Below the pieces are notes generated by a model, which saw only the letters and a list, made by a program, of their open reading frames with translations, was not told where the DNA came from and ran no database searches. DNA of 64,000 nt from Holophagales bacterium. Lineage in GTDB: Bacteria; Acidobacteriota; Thermoanaerobaculia; Multivoradales; Multivoraceae. The position numbers and the translations under genes were made by a program. The stretch is from positions 1-64,000 of the forward strand of contig VYDI01000020.1 of assembly GCA_009843505.1 (NCBI GenBank), read 5' to 3'. Below are positions 45,673-54,844 of the stretch, piece by piece (the stretch's first letter is position 1; each line of letters begins with the position of its first letter).

Positions 45673-47495
45673 GGAACCGACCCTATCCCCAGCACATGGT
45701 GCGAGGTCGGATCCTCGGCTCCGTCCAGGGTCAGGCCCAGTCGAAACACGTCGACGGACCCACTCGACCACCACATCCGGTGACGCGCTACCGGCGGGTC
45801 CAGGAGCAGACGCACCGATGTTCCCCCTGACGGAAGCGGGCTGCTCTCCTCGACTTCGCCGCCCAGGATCTCCAGGGCCGTTTCCTCCCGCTCCAGAAGA
45901 ATCCGGAGCCGCGACCGGCGCACTTGGCGACCTGCTTCCAGGCTGCCGGCTACGTCCGGTTCCCACCCAACGAGAAACTCCGCCGACCCGCCTTCGATCA
46001 GGAGTCCCGACTCGCCGAACGGAGTGATCCGGCCCGCGACGGGCCGCAGCCAGACTTCACCGGCAAACAGGTCCGACGGCTCTCCCGCTCGCGGACGCTG
46101 GCCGGTCTCGAGCGGCAGGAACCGGTGCAAGGCGCCCTCGGGCGCCGGTGAAGGCCCGAACGCCTCGGCGGGCCGCAACCAGAGCGGGTACAGGAACAGC
46201 GCCGAAGATGCCGCCACCGCTACAAGCCGCGCCGGGCCCAGCCGGCCGGAGAGGAACCAGAACATCGGAACGACGGCGCCGACGCCGCCGGGTCCGACGA
46301 GCACGGACTCATCGCCGAGATCGAACGGGAAGAAGACGACGCGCGCGACGACCGACGCGACCGCGCCAAGCAGCAGCGCCCGGCGCCAACCGGCGGCGAA
46401 CAGGCCCCCGACCGCCGCCCACACTAGTGGCGCGCAGTACGGCGCGATCCCGATCGTTCGGCCGACGATCGCATGGAGAAGGGTCTCGAGATCCAGCGCG
46501 GGACGGGCCGGCAGTGTTTGCGCGGATGTCGGATCGGAGCGCCACTCCTCCGCTTCGAAGTCGACGGCCGGAAAGCCGGTCGAAGGATCGAAGACCGCTC
46601 GCTCCACCTCCGTGAAGCCTCCGCGCACCAGTGCGGAGGCCCCGAAAGACGCTCCGGCGGTCAGCACCGCCGCCACCGTGAAAGCGAGGAAGGCAGTCCC
46701 CCGGCGCGGATTCCGCAGGGCGAGCCAGGCCGCCGCCGCAAGCGCCGGCAACAAGCTCAGACCGTCGACCGAAGCGACCGTGGCCAGGGCGAGCAGGAAG
46801 CCGACGAGAGACCAGCGAGACGCTTCGCCCCGAAGCGGCCGCCGGCCTTGCGGCCGGCGCGGACTGTCCGCCGCCTGCGGCGGCAGCCGGCGGGGACGCC
46901 GGCGCACCCAGTGGGAAGCGCCCCGCCAAGGACGGCGCTCGCCGTCCGCGGCCGGGATCACGTGAAGGACGAGCGCCCATGCCAGAGCCGACGTCGCGAG
47001 GCGGAACATCCCGGGCGACGGCAGCGGCAGCACCGTGAAGGCCGTCGTGCCGGCGATGAACACGGCGATCCAGGCCGGCGCCCAGGGACCGATGCGACGC
47101 TCGAGCACCAGGGCCGAGCCGGCCGCCGCCACCGCCAGCAGCAGCCAGTTCAGCAACGCCGGTCCCCGCCGCGGAGACATGCGGACGAAGGGCGCCGCCG
47201 CCACCGCGTATGCCGGCGGCCGCGCGAAACCGATCCGGGCGCCCCCGGTGCTGCTTTCCAGGGCGATGGCCTCGGGCTCCTCCCCGAACAGCCGGACGTA
47301 GCGGTCGTAGTCGGCGCGACCGTAGGTCAGGTCGCCATCCCAGGCCAGGCTCAGCGCCGCCATCCGGAACGTGGTTTCCCGCTCCCCGGCAACAACGGCA
47401 TCCGATCGCATCGTCGCGGCGAACAGGGCAAGCAGCAGCCCGGCGAGCAGGATCCAGGACCATCGCCGCGCGACCGTACCGGGGCTGGAGATCAC
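45669..47495 (-). CDS. Polytopic membrane protein, glycosyltransferase-like
   Basis: A 608-residue protein starting at GTG 47495, overlapping the glycosyltransferase stop (GTGA). About ten membrane helices fill residues 10-430, with a periplasmic-type loop after helix 1 containing a WDGDLTYGRADYDRY motif like the catalytic Asp loop of GT-C enzymes. The C-terminal about 150 residues are soluble and beta-rich. It fits a lipid-linked-sugar mannosyl- or arabinosyltransferase, but no family can be fixed. Residues about 193-225 are an Arg/Pro-rich insert encoded by a repeat cluster, not conserved-looking protein. Confidence 0.65.
   Translation of the reverse strand: MISSPGTVARRWSWILLAGLLLALFAATMRSDAVVAGERETTFRMAALSLAWDGDLTYGRADYDRYVRLFGEEPEAIALESSTGGARIGFARPPAYAVAAAPFVRMSPRRGPALLNWLLLAVAAAGSALVLERRIGPWAPAWIAVFIAGTTAFTVLPLPSPGMFRLATSALAWALVLHVIPAADGERRPWRGASHWVRRRPRRLPPQAADSPRRPQGRRPLRGEASRWSLVGFLLALATVASVDGLSLLPALAAAAWLALRNPRRGTAFLAFTVAAVLTAGASFGASALVRGGFTEVERAVFDPSTGFPAVDFEAEEWRSDPTSAQTLPARPALDLETLLHAIVGRTIGIAPYCAPLVWAAVGGLFAAGWRRALLLGAVASVVARVVFFPFDLGDESVLVGPGGVGAVVPMFWFLSGRLGPARLVAVAASSALFLYPLWLRPAEAFGPSPAPEGALHRFLPLETGQRPRAGEPSDLFAGEVWLRPVAGRITPFGESGLLIEGGSAEFLVGWEPDVAGSLEAGRQVRRSRLRILLEREETALEILGGEVEESSPLPSGGTSVRLLLDPPVARHRMWWSSGSVDVFRLGLTLDGAEDPTSHHVLGIGSVP
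46841..46913. repeat. REP-like palindromic repeat cluster inside a coding region
   Basis: Three neighbouring GC-rich elements: a 7-bp hairpin with 4-base loop (46841-46858), a second 7-bp hairpin with 2-base loop (46868-46883), and a 28-base core (46886-46913) identical to the end of the repeat at 22576-22603. They lie in frame within the membrane-protein gene and add an Arg/Pro-rich loop. Confidence 0.75.
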
Positions 47496-49126
47496 AGTTC
47501 GCTGTCGAAGGCGGTCGCGCCGCAGAGCGTCATCGAGCCACCGCCGAAGAGGTGCGGCTCGAACCGGAGCCGCGCCCGGCCGATCGGTCGCCGGAGCTTG
47601 AGCGGGATCCGGCACGCGTCGCCCGGCGGCAAGTCTCGCGGCAGCGGAATCCACGGCCTGCCCCGGAACAGGTCCCGCCCACCACTCCAGAGCTGGGGCT
47701 CGAGCACCACGCCGCCGTCCTGGTTCCGGCCAGAAAGCCAGGTCGCGAAGCCGGTGTTCGAAACGACGAGTTGGATCGAACGGCGCTCGCCATCCGGCCA
47801 GGGCGAGTCACAGCCCTCGACCTCGATCCGCCCCGGCAGCCAGCCCCAGGTCAACGACGTGGGGGCCGGAGGCCGCGGCGCTCGCAGCGGCGGCGGCTCT
47901 CCGGCCGGCACCCGCGACCACTCGTCCAGAGCCTCGAAGACCGCCCGCGCCGCCGACGCCGGCCCGTGCTCGCGCTCGATGAAGGCCCGCGCCGCTGCGC
48001 CCATCCCGACCAGCCGGTCCGGCGCGCCAAGCAGGTCCCGTAGCAAGCCCGCGAGCGCGCCGGCCTCCGCGCCCGGATCGTCCTTGAGCGGAGCCTTGAC
48101 CACGATGTCGTCCGGCAGTTCAACGAACTGGGCGTAGTCGGAGGCCACCGCCGCCCGGCCCAGAGCGAGGATGCGCAGCAGCGAGGCCGAAGTTTCGCCG
48201 GCGCTCGGGTAGCGCAGGTTGAGACACAGGTCGCAGGCGGCGATGGCGGTCGGGAAGGCGGCCGGGTCGAGGAAGCCGGTCATCGTGACCCGGTCCTGGA
48301 CTCCCAGATCCCGGGCCAGGGCGACGAGATCGAGCTCCGGCGCGACATCTCCTACCACCAGCGCATGCACCTCCTCCATTCCCGGCTCGGCGAGAATGCG
48401 CAGGAGCACGTCCGTGCGCTTGATCGGGGTCTGGAAGCCGAAAGAGCCGATCAGGACGGCCGACCGACGAATGCCGGTTCGCTGCCGAAAGGCCGCCGCC
48501 TGCTCGGGCTCGGGCAGGGCGGGCGCCGGCATCGGCATCGGCACCTGGCGCATCGGCGGCAGCCAGCCATCGGCCCACTCCGCGAGCTCCTCCTCCAGAA
48601 ACCGGAGACCCCAGTGGCTATGGGTCAGGAGGCCGCGCTGCCGGAGCAGAAGGGACCGGTGCGCCGGCATCTCGAACAGCCGCGCCCGGCCGTGGCCGCC
48701 CCAACGGATCGACAGCGCCGCCGCGGCGCCCTCCCAGCCGTGCTCCTCGCCGAGGCCGCTGACGTAGGAGTCGAGGTCGCCCGAGGCCAGGGTCGACTCG
48801 ACCAGCAGGTGGTGCAGGCGAAGGTCGTGCACGGTCACGACCCCCGGTGAATCCAGGGCCAGCCGGCGGACACCCTCGTGGTAGACGTTGTTGCCCATCT
48901 GGTAGAAGGGCAATCGTCCACCCGGGTCCAAGGCCGCGGCGTCGACCACCCGATAGCGGTCCATGACCCCGGACGCGACCTCCTGTCCTGGAAGCCGGAT
49001 CAGGCGCAGGTCGCACAGGGGTGCGAGCTCGTCGAGCAGGTCGACGCTGTAGTCCGCGATCCCCGACCTGACCGGAGGCAGCGGCGACACGAAGTCGACT
49101 GCCAGAGCGCTACGTCTGGCCGCCAT
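47492..49126 (-). CDS. GT4-type glycosyltransferase with C-terminal beta domain
   Basis: A 544-residue protein from ATG 49126. Residues about 5-410 have the two-Rossmann GT-B pattern of family 4: SPLPPVRSGIADYSVDLL at the start, then IGSFGFQTPIKRTDVLL, and CDLCLNLRYPSAGETSASLL with the nucleotide-sugar Glu motif. Residues about 425-544 form an added beta-sandwich (RIEVEGCDSPW, VVSNTGFATW), perhaps a carbohydrate-binding domain. It transfers a sugar, likely to a lipid or surface polymer. It overlaps prfB by 17 bp and the membrane-protein gene by 4 bp. Confidence 0.85.
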   Translation of the reverse strand: MAARRSALAVDFVSPLPPVRSGIADYSVDLLDELAPLCDLRLIRLPGQEVASGVMDRYRVVDAAALDPGGRLPFYQMGNNVYHEGVRRLALDSPGVVTVHDLRLHHLLVESTLASGDLDSYVSGLGEEHGWEGAAAALSIRWGGHGRARLFEMPAHRSLLLRQRGLLTHSHWGLRFLEEELAEWADGWLPPMRQVPMPMPAPALPEPEQAAAFRQRTGIRRSAVLIGSFGFQTPIKRTDVLLRILAEPGMEEVHALVVGDVAPELDLVALARDLGVQDRVTMTGFLDPAAFPTAIAACDLCLNLRYPSAGETSASLLRILALGRAAVASDYAQFVELPDDIVVKAPLKDDPGAEAGALAGLLRDLLGAPDRLVGMGAAARAFIEREHGPASAARAVFEALDEWSRVPAGEPPPLRAPRPPAPTSLTWGWLPGRIEVEGCDSPWPDGERRSIQLVVSNTGFATWLSGRNQDGGVVLEPQLWSGGRDLFRGRPWIPLPRDLPPGDACRIPLKLRRPIGRARLRFEPHLFGGGSMTLCGATAFDSEL

Positions 49127-50235
49127 CGGAAGCTTCGAGCTGCTGGCCCAACCAGGCGTCGATGAAGGGATCGAGGTCGCCGTCGAGCACCTTCTCGACC
49201 GCCGATACCTCAAGCCTGGTCCGGTGATCCTTGACCATGCGGTACGGGTGCAGCACATAGCTGCGGATCTGGGACCCGAAGCCGATCTCCATCTTCTGTC
49301 CCTCGCGCTCCGCCTGCTCCTCGCGCCGCTTCTGCACTTCCCTGTCGTAGAGCCTCGCCTTCAGGATCTTCATCGCCATCGACCGGTTCTTGATCTGGCT
49401 GCGCTCGTTCTGGCAGCTGACCACGATGCCGGTCGGCATGTGCGTGATCCGCACCGCGGAGTCCGTCACGTTCACGTGCTGGCCACCAGCCCCGGACGAC
49501 CGGAAGGTGTCGATACGGATGTCCTTGTCCTCGACCTCGACGTCGATGTCGTCTTCGACCTCGGGGTAGGCGTAGACGGAAGCGAACGAGGTGTGGCGTC
49601 GCTTCGCCGCGTCGAACGGCGAGATGCGCACCAGCCGATGGACTCCGCTCTCGCCTCGCAAACGGCCAAAGGCGTACTCGCCCCGAACCGCAACGGTCGC
49701 GCTCTTGAGCCCCGCTTCTTCGCCATCGAGCCGCTCCAGCAACGTGACGTCGAAGCCGCTCTGCTCGGCCCATCGCAAGTACATCCGCAGGAGGATCTCC
49801 GCCCAGTCCTGGGAATCCGTGCCGCCCTCGCCCGGATGGATGGCTAGCAGGGCGCTGCGGTCGTCGTCTTCCCCCGAGAGCTTGAGTTCCAGGTCGAGGG
49901 CCGCCGACTCGCTCCCGACCCGCTCGATGAAGGAGTCGAGCTCGGCGTCGTCCTCGGCGCCCAGAGCGTCCTCGGCCAGCAGTTCGAGCCAGGCCTCGAT
50001 CTCGTCCCGGTCGGCCTTCAGCCGTTCCAGGGTCCTCCGCCGGCGTTCGAGAGCTCGGCGACGGCGCAGCAGCGGCGCACTCTTCCTCGGCTCGTCCCAG
50101 AAGCCGGGCTGCTGCATCTCGTGATCGAGAGCCGCTAGCTGTTCCTCGACCTCCGCCGGGTCAAAGATACCTCCGCAGGCCGTCCAGACGGATCCTCAGA
50201 TCGGAGAGCGAGCGGTTCGCGTCGGCCGCAATCAT
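49110..50235 (-). CDS. prfB: Peptide chain release factor 2 (programmed +1 frameshift)
   Basis: RF2 encoded in two frames. The first 24 codons run from ATG 50235 to CTT (50164-50166), followed in frame by TGA at 50161-50163. A +1 shift at CTT-TGA-C joins the downstream frame at GAC (50162-50160), giving 374 residues in total. The upstream CGGAGG (50170-50175) is the usual internal Shine-Dalgarno stimulator, three bases from CTT. The joined protein has the RF2 helical domain, an SPF-type stop-recognition motif (RISPFDAAK) and the GGQ loop (SGAGGQHVN). It terminates at UGA and UAA and autoregulates through this frameshift. Its ATG overlaps the Lnt stop (ATGA). Confidence 0.96.
50161..50175 (-). 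promoter_or_regulatory. prfB +1 frameshift site
   Basis: Reading the reverse strand, CGGAGG-TAT-CTT-TGA-C is the classic prfB recoding signal, with Shine-Dalgarno-like hexamer, slippery CTT and in-frame TGA with C at +4. Low RF2 favours the shift and so more RF2. Confidence 0.95.
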
Positions 50236-51824
50236 CGGCGCAGTATGGCAAAGCCGGCAAGGGCCACGCAAAGCAGAGGCACCAGCAGCGGCGCCCGGGT
50301 AAAGGGAGTCATGCCGCGGCGGGGAATGATCTGCGCCTTCATGACCAAGGCCTCGTCGATCGGCGAGTCGGCCAGCACCCGACCCCGCCGGTCGATCACG
50401 GCCGAGATGCCGGTGATCGCCGCCCGGACGAGCGGCCGCCCGTTCTCGGCCGCGCGGAAACGGGCGGGTCGCAGGTGCTGGTGAGGCGCCCACGTTCGGC
50501 CGTACCAGGAGTCGTTCGTGATCGTGACCAGGAGATTCGCTCCGCGCCGCACCCGCGCCGCAACCTGTTCCGGAAAAACGATCTCGAAGCAGATGGACAC
50601 CCCCAGCCGAGCGGCGTCCACGTCGAGGAGGCGCACTTCGTCGCCGGGAGAGAAACCGCCGGCCTGGCGCGCCAACTGACGGACCACGGGCAGCAGGCCG
50701 CCGAACGGCACGTACTCGCCGAACGGAACGAGATGCATCTTGTCGTAGGTCTGGCGCCGGGCGCGGGCAAGACCGGGCGTCAGAAGATAAGCCGCGTTGA
50801 ACGCTCGCGCCTCCTTTCCGGACCTGGCCTCCTGGCCCGACCGGTCCCAGCGCGCGCTGTTGAGCAGCAGGGAGCAGCCCCCGGCAACGACTCTTTCGAG
50901 ATCGGCGGCGAAGCGCTCGTCCCGTTCCAGCTGGTACGGCCAGCCGGCGCTCTCGGGCCAGACGACGAGTCGCCCGGGTTCACAGGCCTCGCGGCTGAGC
51001 GCGAAGAGCCGCTCATAGTTCGAGGCGAGGTCGGCGAACTGCTCGTCCGGTCCTCCGTCGACCATCTCCGCGGTCGCCATGTGGATGTTCGGCTGCACAA
51101 CCGCCACGTCCAGGCGGCGTCCATCCCCGGGCCGCCGATCCAGGTTGGTCCAGCGCGCGGTCGAGAGCAGGGCCGCGACCGCGACCAGTGCGGCCACGGC
51201 CCCGCGGCGGCTCTCCCGACCAACGAGGCGAAACAGGGCGAGCCCGGTGGCGGCAACAAGAAACGAGAGGCCGTGACTCCCGATCCAGCGGGTCACGTCG
51301 AGAGCCCCGGGGACGTCCACCCACGCGTACGCCAGCAGGTTCCACGGGAACCCCGAAGGTCCGAGTCCCCGAACCCACTCCAGTGCGACCCAGACGGTCG
51401 GCACGAGCAGCAGGGCCGGCACATCGCCACGAGCGAGCAGCCGGCCCGCGAGCCAGCAGAACAAGCCGTGGTAGAGCCCCAGGTAGAGGGCCAGCAGCCC
51501 CAGGAGCAACGCCGACGCGATGCCGGGCACACCACCGTACGTTTCCAACGTGCCGACGATCCACGGTATCGCGACCAGCCACGCCACGGTGCCGTGCAGC
51601 CAGCCCAGCCACAGCCGTCGCCACGCGCTGCCCGGTACCGCGGCGACCGCGAACAGGGGCGCCGCCGCGGCAAGCGGCAACAGCAACCCGGGCCGCTGAT
51701 CGAAGCAGAACGCCCACCAGACCCCACCGCCCGCGCTCAGGGCGAGTTGGAACCAGAGGAATCGGAGCGGCGACGGCCGGCCTGCCTGCGGAACCCCCCG
51801 CGGTTCGACCGGGTCGCTGTTCAG
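50232..51824 (-). CDS. lnt: Apolipoprotein N-acyltransferase
   Basis: About 530 residues if started at CTG 51824; a TTG at 51686 would give 484. The upstream extension is in frame, has no ATG/GTG/TTG, and supplies the first membrane helix (RFLWFQLALSAGGGVWWAF) expected for Lnt, so the longer form is preferred. The CTG would overlap the SPOR gene stop as CTGA. About eight membrane helices are followed by the nitrilase domain with the triad Glu in VVWPESAG, Lys in YDKMHLVPFGEY and Cys in VSICFEIVF. It N-acylates lipoproteins in the inner membrane, implying a diderm envelope. Confidence 0.9.
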   Translation of the reverse strand: MNSDPVEPRGVPQAGRPSPLRFLWFQLALSAGGGVWWAFCFDQRPGLLLPLAAAAPLFAVAAVPGSAWRRLWLGWLHGTVAWLVAIPWIVGTLETYGGVPGIASALLLGLLALYLGLYHGLFCWLAGRLLARGDVPALLLVPTVWVALEWVRGLGPSGFPWNLLAYAWVDVPGALDVTRWIGSHGLSFLVAATGLALFRLVGRESRRGAVAALVAVAALLSTARWTNLDRRPGDGRRLDVAVVQPNIHMATAEMVDGGPDEQFADLASNYERLFALSREACEPGRLVVWPESAGWPYQLERDERFAADLERVVAGGCSLLLNSARWDRSGQEARSGKEARAFNAAYLLTPGLARARRQTYDKMHLVPFGEYVPFGGLLPVVRQLARQAGGFSPGDEVRLLDVDAARLGVSICFEIVFPEQVAARVRRGANLLVTITNDSWYGRTWAPHQHLRPARFRAAENGRPLVRAAITGISAVIDRRGRVLADSPIDEALVMKAQIIPRRGMTPFTRAPLLVPLLCVALAGFAILRR

Positions 51825-52357
51825 TTGTTCGGGGTGATCCAGGTCTCGAGTCCGTACTGCTTCGCGAGTTGCTCCGCCGCGGCCGCCGCGGCGGTCTGGT
51901 CGTCGAACGGTCCCACCCGTACCCGCTGCATCACCTGACCGTCCAGCGTCTGCGGCGACACGAACGCGCTGTGGCCGTCCGCCCGCAGCTTCTGCTCCAC
52001 CGAAACCGCCTGCTCGACGTCCGCGCTCGAGAACACCTGGACGACCAGGGCGGTTCCCACAGCCTGACTCGGAGCATCGGCGGTGCCGGCGTCTTCCTCG
52101 TTGGCCGCTCCGAAGAACCGGACGACCTCGGCCGGCTCTGCTTCAGCCGCGACGGCAGGCGGTTCCGCCGGCGGCAGGGCCGGCTCGGAGGCGACGGGTT
52201 CCTCCTGCACTCCGGCGACGTCCGTGGCGTTCGACTGACCCCACCACGCTCCCGCCGCGAAGGCGCCCACGATCGCCAGGACCAGAAGCGCTACGAACGC
52301 CGCAATCTGGGTGTTGCTGAGGGTGACCTCATACGGTTCGTAGGCTTCGCGGCTCAC
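51821..52357 (-). CDS. SPOR-domain membrane protein
   Basis: A 178-residue protein. A short cytosolic N-terminus, one membrane helix (about 18-42, [20 protein letters not shown]), a Pro/Ala/Glu-rich periplasmic linker and a SPOR domain at about 100-175 ([33 protein letters not shown]). SPOR domains bind denuded septal peptidoglycan. It overlaps the slipin gene by 4 bp upstream and the Lnt gene downstream. A division-site or envelope-assembly role is likely, with no specific partner visible. Confidence 0.85.
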   Translation of the reverse strand: MSREAYEPYEVTLSNTQIAAFVALLVLAIVGAFAAGAWWGQSNATDVAGVQEEPVASEPALPPAEPPAVAAEAEPAEVVRFFGAANEEDAGTADAPSQAVGTALVVQVFSSADVEQAVSVEQKLRADGHSAFVSPQTLDGQVMQRVRVGPFDDQTAAAAAAEQLAKQYGLETWITPNN

Positions 52358-53133
52358 TCTTTGGGTTCTTGCGGCGGTCCGCCCATGAAGGAGCCGAAGG
52401 CCCTCAGCAGCTCGAGCGGCAACGGGAAGAGGATCGTCGAGTTCCGCTCCGTCGCGATGTCCGAGAGGGTCTGGAGGTATCGCAGCTGCAGGGTGACCGG
52501 ATTCGCGCTGATCGCGTTGGCCGCCTGGGCGAGGGACTCGGAGGCCTGGAGCTCACCACTCGCGTGAATCACCTTGGCGCGCTTCTCACGCTCCGCCTCG
52601 GCCTGCTTGGCCATCGCGCGCTGCATTTCCTGCGGCAGGTCGACGTGCTTGACCTCGACCATGGAGACCTTGATGCCCCAGGGGTCGGTCTGCTGGTCGA
52701 TCACCGTCTGGAGCTGGTCGTTCAAAGTCTCCCGCTCGCTCAGCAACTGATCGAGCTCAGTCTGGCCAAGGATCGAGCGCAGCGTGGTTTGCGCCAACTG
52801 ACTGGTCGCGAACAGGAAGTTCTCGACTTCCACGATCGCCTTGGTCGGTTCCAGCACGCGGAAGTAGACGACCGCGTTCACCTTCACGGAAACGTTGTCC
52901 TTGGTGATGATGTCCTGGGGCGGCACGTCGAGCACCACCGTGCGAAGCGAGACCTTGACCATGCGGTCGATCGGCCAGAGGATGAGCACCAGGCCGGGGC
53001 CCTTCGGCTTTTCCAGGATCCGGCCCAAACGGAACACGACGGCACGCTCGTACTCGGCCATGATGTTGATCCACCGGGTGAGCAGGAAGAGGCCCGCCAC
53101 GACGAGGAAGCCAATGAACGGAAGGGTGGTCAT
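52354..53133 (-). CDS. SPFH/slipin (stomatin-like) membrane protein
   Basis: A 259-residue protein. The N-terminal membrane segment ([18 protein letters not shown]) is followed by the SPFH domain ([43 protein letters not shown]) and a coiled-coil C-terminal part. This is the prokaryotic slipin (PH1511) type, and the neighbouring NfeD protein is its usual partner; the pair is thought to form a membrane protease assembly in which NfeD cleaves slipin-type proteins. It starts 28 bp after the NfeD stop and overlaps the SPOR gene. Confidence 0.93.
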   Translation of the reverse strand: MTTLPFIGFLVVAGLFLLTRWINIMAEYERAVVFRLGRILEKPKGPGLVLILWPIDRMVKVSLRTVVLDVPPQDIITKDNVSVKVNAVVYFRVLEPTKAIVEVENFLFATSQLAQTTLRSILGQTELDQLLSERETLNDQLQTVIDQQTDPWGIKVSMVEVKHVDLPQEMQRAMAKQAEAEREKRAKVIHASGELQASESLAQAANAISANPVTLQLRYLQTLSDIATERNSTILFPLPLELLRAFGSFMGGPPQEPKE

Positions 53134-53161
53134 ACGGGTTCAGGTCCTTTCAAGAGTGTGA

Positions 53162-54592
53162 TCAGGTGTCCCCGACCGGTTCGACGCGCAGGGTCATCCC
53201 GTCCACCCGGACGACCCGAACGCGGTCGCCCTCGGCGACCGCCACATCCGCTTCCGCGTTCCAGATCTCGCCGTGCAACCGGACCTTTCCCGGCGCGCCG
53301 ACGGGGATGCCGGTGCTCACAAGGCCCAGTTCGTTGAGCAGGCCTTCGCTGCCGGTCGCCACCCGTCTGAACTGCGCCTTGAGCGCCAGACGGCCGAGGC
53401 CGAGCGTCACGAGCCCGACCGTGATGCCGATCGCCACGATCAGGTTCAGGCTCGCCCGCAGCGCCGGATCGGCGTCCCGGAACAGCATCATCGCCCCGAG
53501 ACAGAACGAGATCGCGCCGGCCAGTGTGAGCATGCCGAAGCTGGGGATCTTGATCTCCAGCACCCAGAGAACGCCCGCCAGCAGGAGCAGTGCCAGTCCG
53601 GCGTAGTTGATCGGCAGCACGGACATCGCCCAGAGTCCCAGGATCAGGCAGATGGCGCCAACCACGCCCGGGAAGATCGCACCCGGGTGGGTGATCTCGA
53701 AGATGAGACCGATCGAGCCCAGGGACATCAGCAGGATGGCGATGTTCGGGTGCGCGATCGTCGAACGGATCCGCTGGAAGACGGACATCTCGACACGGCG
53801 AACCGTGGCGTCGCGGGTCCTGAGTGTCGTCTCCTCGCCGCGCTTCTCGACCACGCGGCCGTCGAGTTCGACCAGCAACGACTGCAGGCTGGGGGCAACC
53901 AGATCGACGAGGCCGGCTTCCAGCGCCTCCTCGGCCGAGAACGATCTGCTCTCGGTGACCGCCTCCTCGGCGAGCTTTTGGTCGCGGCCGCGGCGGGCCG
54001 CGAGCGAACGGGCGGTCGCCGCCGCGTCCTGGGTCACCTTGTCGCCCATCGCGCCCGGAATGTCGCCGCCGCCGCCGGCCACGGGATGGGCGGCGCCCGT
54101 GTTCGTGCCGGGCGCCATCGCGGCAAGGTCGGCGCCGAGCAGAATGAAGAAACCGGCCGACGCCGCCTGTGCGCCGCTCGGCGAGACGTACACGACGACC
54201 GGCGTGTCGGCCTCCAGAAACGCTGTGAACACTGCTCGCATCGCCTGCATCTCGCCGCCCGGCGTCGACAGTTCCACGACCAGCGCCTCGGCGCCGGCCA
54301 GGTCAGCCTCCGCGGTGACCTGCTCCATGAACTCGGCAACGACGACCTGGATCGCCGAGTCGATCCTCGCGACGATGACCTCCGGCCCGGCCTCCGCATC
54401 GAGATCGGAGACGTTGGCCGCGTCGCCGTCGGGCGGCGCTACGGCCTCCGAGTCCGCCCCTGCTTCCGGTTCGACCGGACCGCCCTCCTCTCCTTCCGGC
54501 GCCGGTCCGGCGGCGAGCAGCGCCAGCGGGAGGAGGATCAGGGTGAAGGCGAGGATCAGCCGCGCCGAACCTGCCAGTTTCGGAGCGTTCAT
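53162..54592 (-). CDS. NfeD family membrane serine protease (ClpP-like plus NfeD)
   Basis: A 476-residue protein from ATG 54592. Signal peptide (LILAFTLILLPLALLAA), Glu/Gly-rich linker, ClpP/SppA-like domain at about 70-260 (ELSTPGGEMQAM; SGAQAASAGFFILLGAD with the likely Ser), four or five membrane helices at about 280-400 and a C-terminal OB-fold NfeD domain (GKVRLHGEIWNAEADVAV). This is the long NfeD1b form found beside slipins. It should cleave membrane partners. It is the first gene of an eight-gene reverse-strand chain. Confidence 0.93.
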   Translation of the reverse strand: MNAPKLAGSARLILAFTLILLPLALLAAGPAPEGEEGGPVEPEAGADSEAVAPPDGDAANVSDLDAEAGPEVIVARIDSAIQVVVAEFMEQVTAEADLAGAEALVVELSTPGGEMQAMRAVFTAFLEADTPVVVYVSPSGAQAASAGFFILLGADLAAMAPGTNTGAAHPVAGGGGDIPGAMGDKVTQDAAATARSLAARRGRDQKLAEEAVTESRSFSAEEALEAGLVDLVAPSLQSLLVELDGRVVEKRGEETTLRTRDATVRRVEMSVFQRIRSTIAHPNIAILLMSLGSIGLIFEITHPGAIFPGVVGAICLILGLWAMSVLPINYAGLALLLLAGVLWVLEIKIPSFGMLTLAGAISFCLGAMMLFRDADPALRASLNLIVAIGITVGLVTLGLGRLALKAQFRRVATGSEGLLNELGLVSTGIPVGAPGKVRLHGEIWNAEADVAVAEGDRVRVVRVDGMTLRVEPVGDT

Positions 54593-54629
54593 CGCCAACA
54601 GTCTACTTGACGGCAAGCGGCAAGATGCC

Positions 54630-54706
54630 TGGTCGGGGCGAGAGGATTTGAACCTCCGGCCTCACGGTCCCGAACCGTGCGCTCTACCAGGCTGAGCTAC
54701 GCCCCG
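54630..54706 (-). tRNA. tRNA-Pro (CGG)
   Basis: A full cloverleaf of 77 bases including an encoded CCA. Acceptor CGGGGCG pairs with CGCCCCG. The D-arm GCTC/GAGC, anticodon stem CACGG/CCGTG with loop TTCGGGA (anticodon CGG at 54670-54672) and T-arm with TTCAAAT are all present. The discriminator is A, as for bacterial tRNA-Pro. It reads CCG codons. Confidence 0.97.
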
Positions 54707-54716
54707 CCGCACCGAA

Positions 54717-54778
54717 CGCGAATGGCGCGGCCGCGCCATTCGCGCCCCAGTCCGTGCGTCCGTCATCGAGCGCACGGA
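54717..54778. repeat. 28-bp perfect palindrome and second hairpin beside tRNA-Pro
   Basis: A 28-base perfect palindrome at 54717-54744 (14-bp arms, GGCC centre) lies 10 bases upstream of the tRNA 5' end. An 8-bp hairpin follows at 54751-54758 with 54771-54778. They probably terminate the rodZ transcript or shape the tRNA precursor. No T-run is present. Confidence 0.6.
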
Positions 54779-54844
54779 TGGAACGCCGCAGAATACGGTT
54801 ACCAAGCCCGGAAGTCCAGCGTTCCGCGCCCAGCCAGGGAGACT

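Noticed and set aside
46841..46913. CRISPR-like repeat
   Set aside because: Units are unequal hairpins without regular spacers and lie inside a coding frame; no CRISPR array is present in the window.
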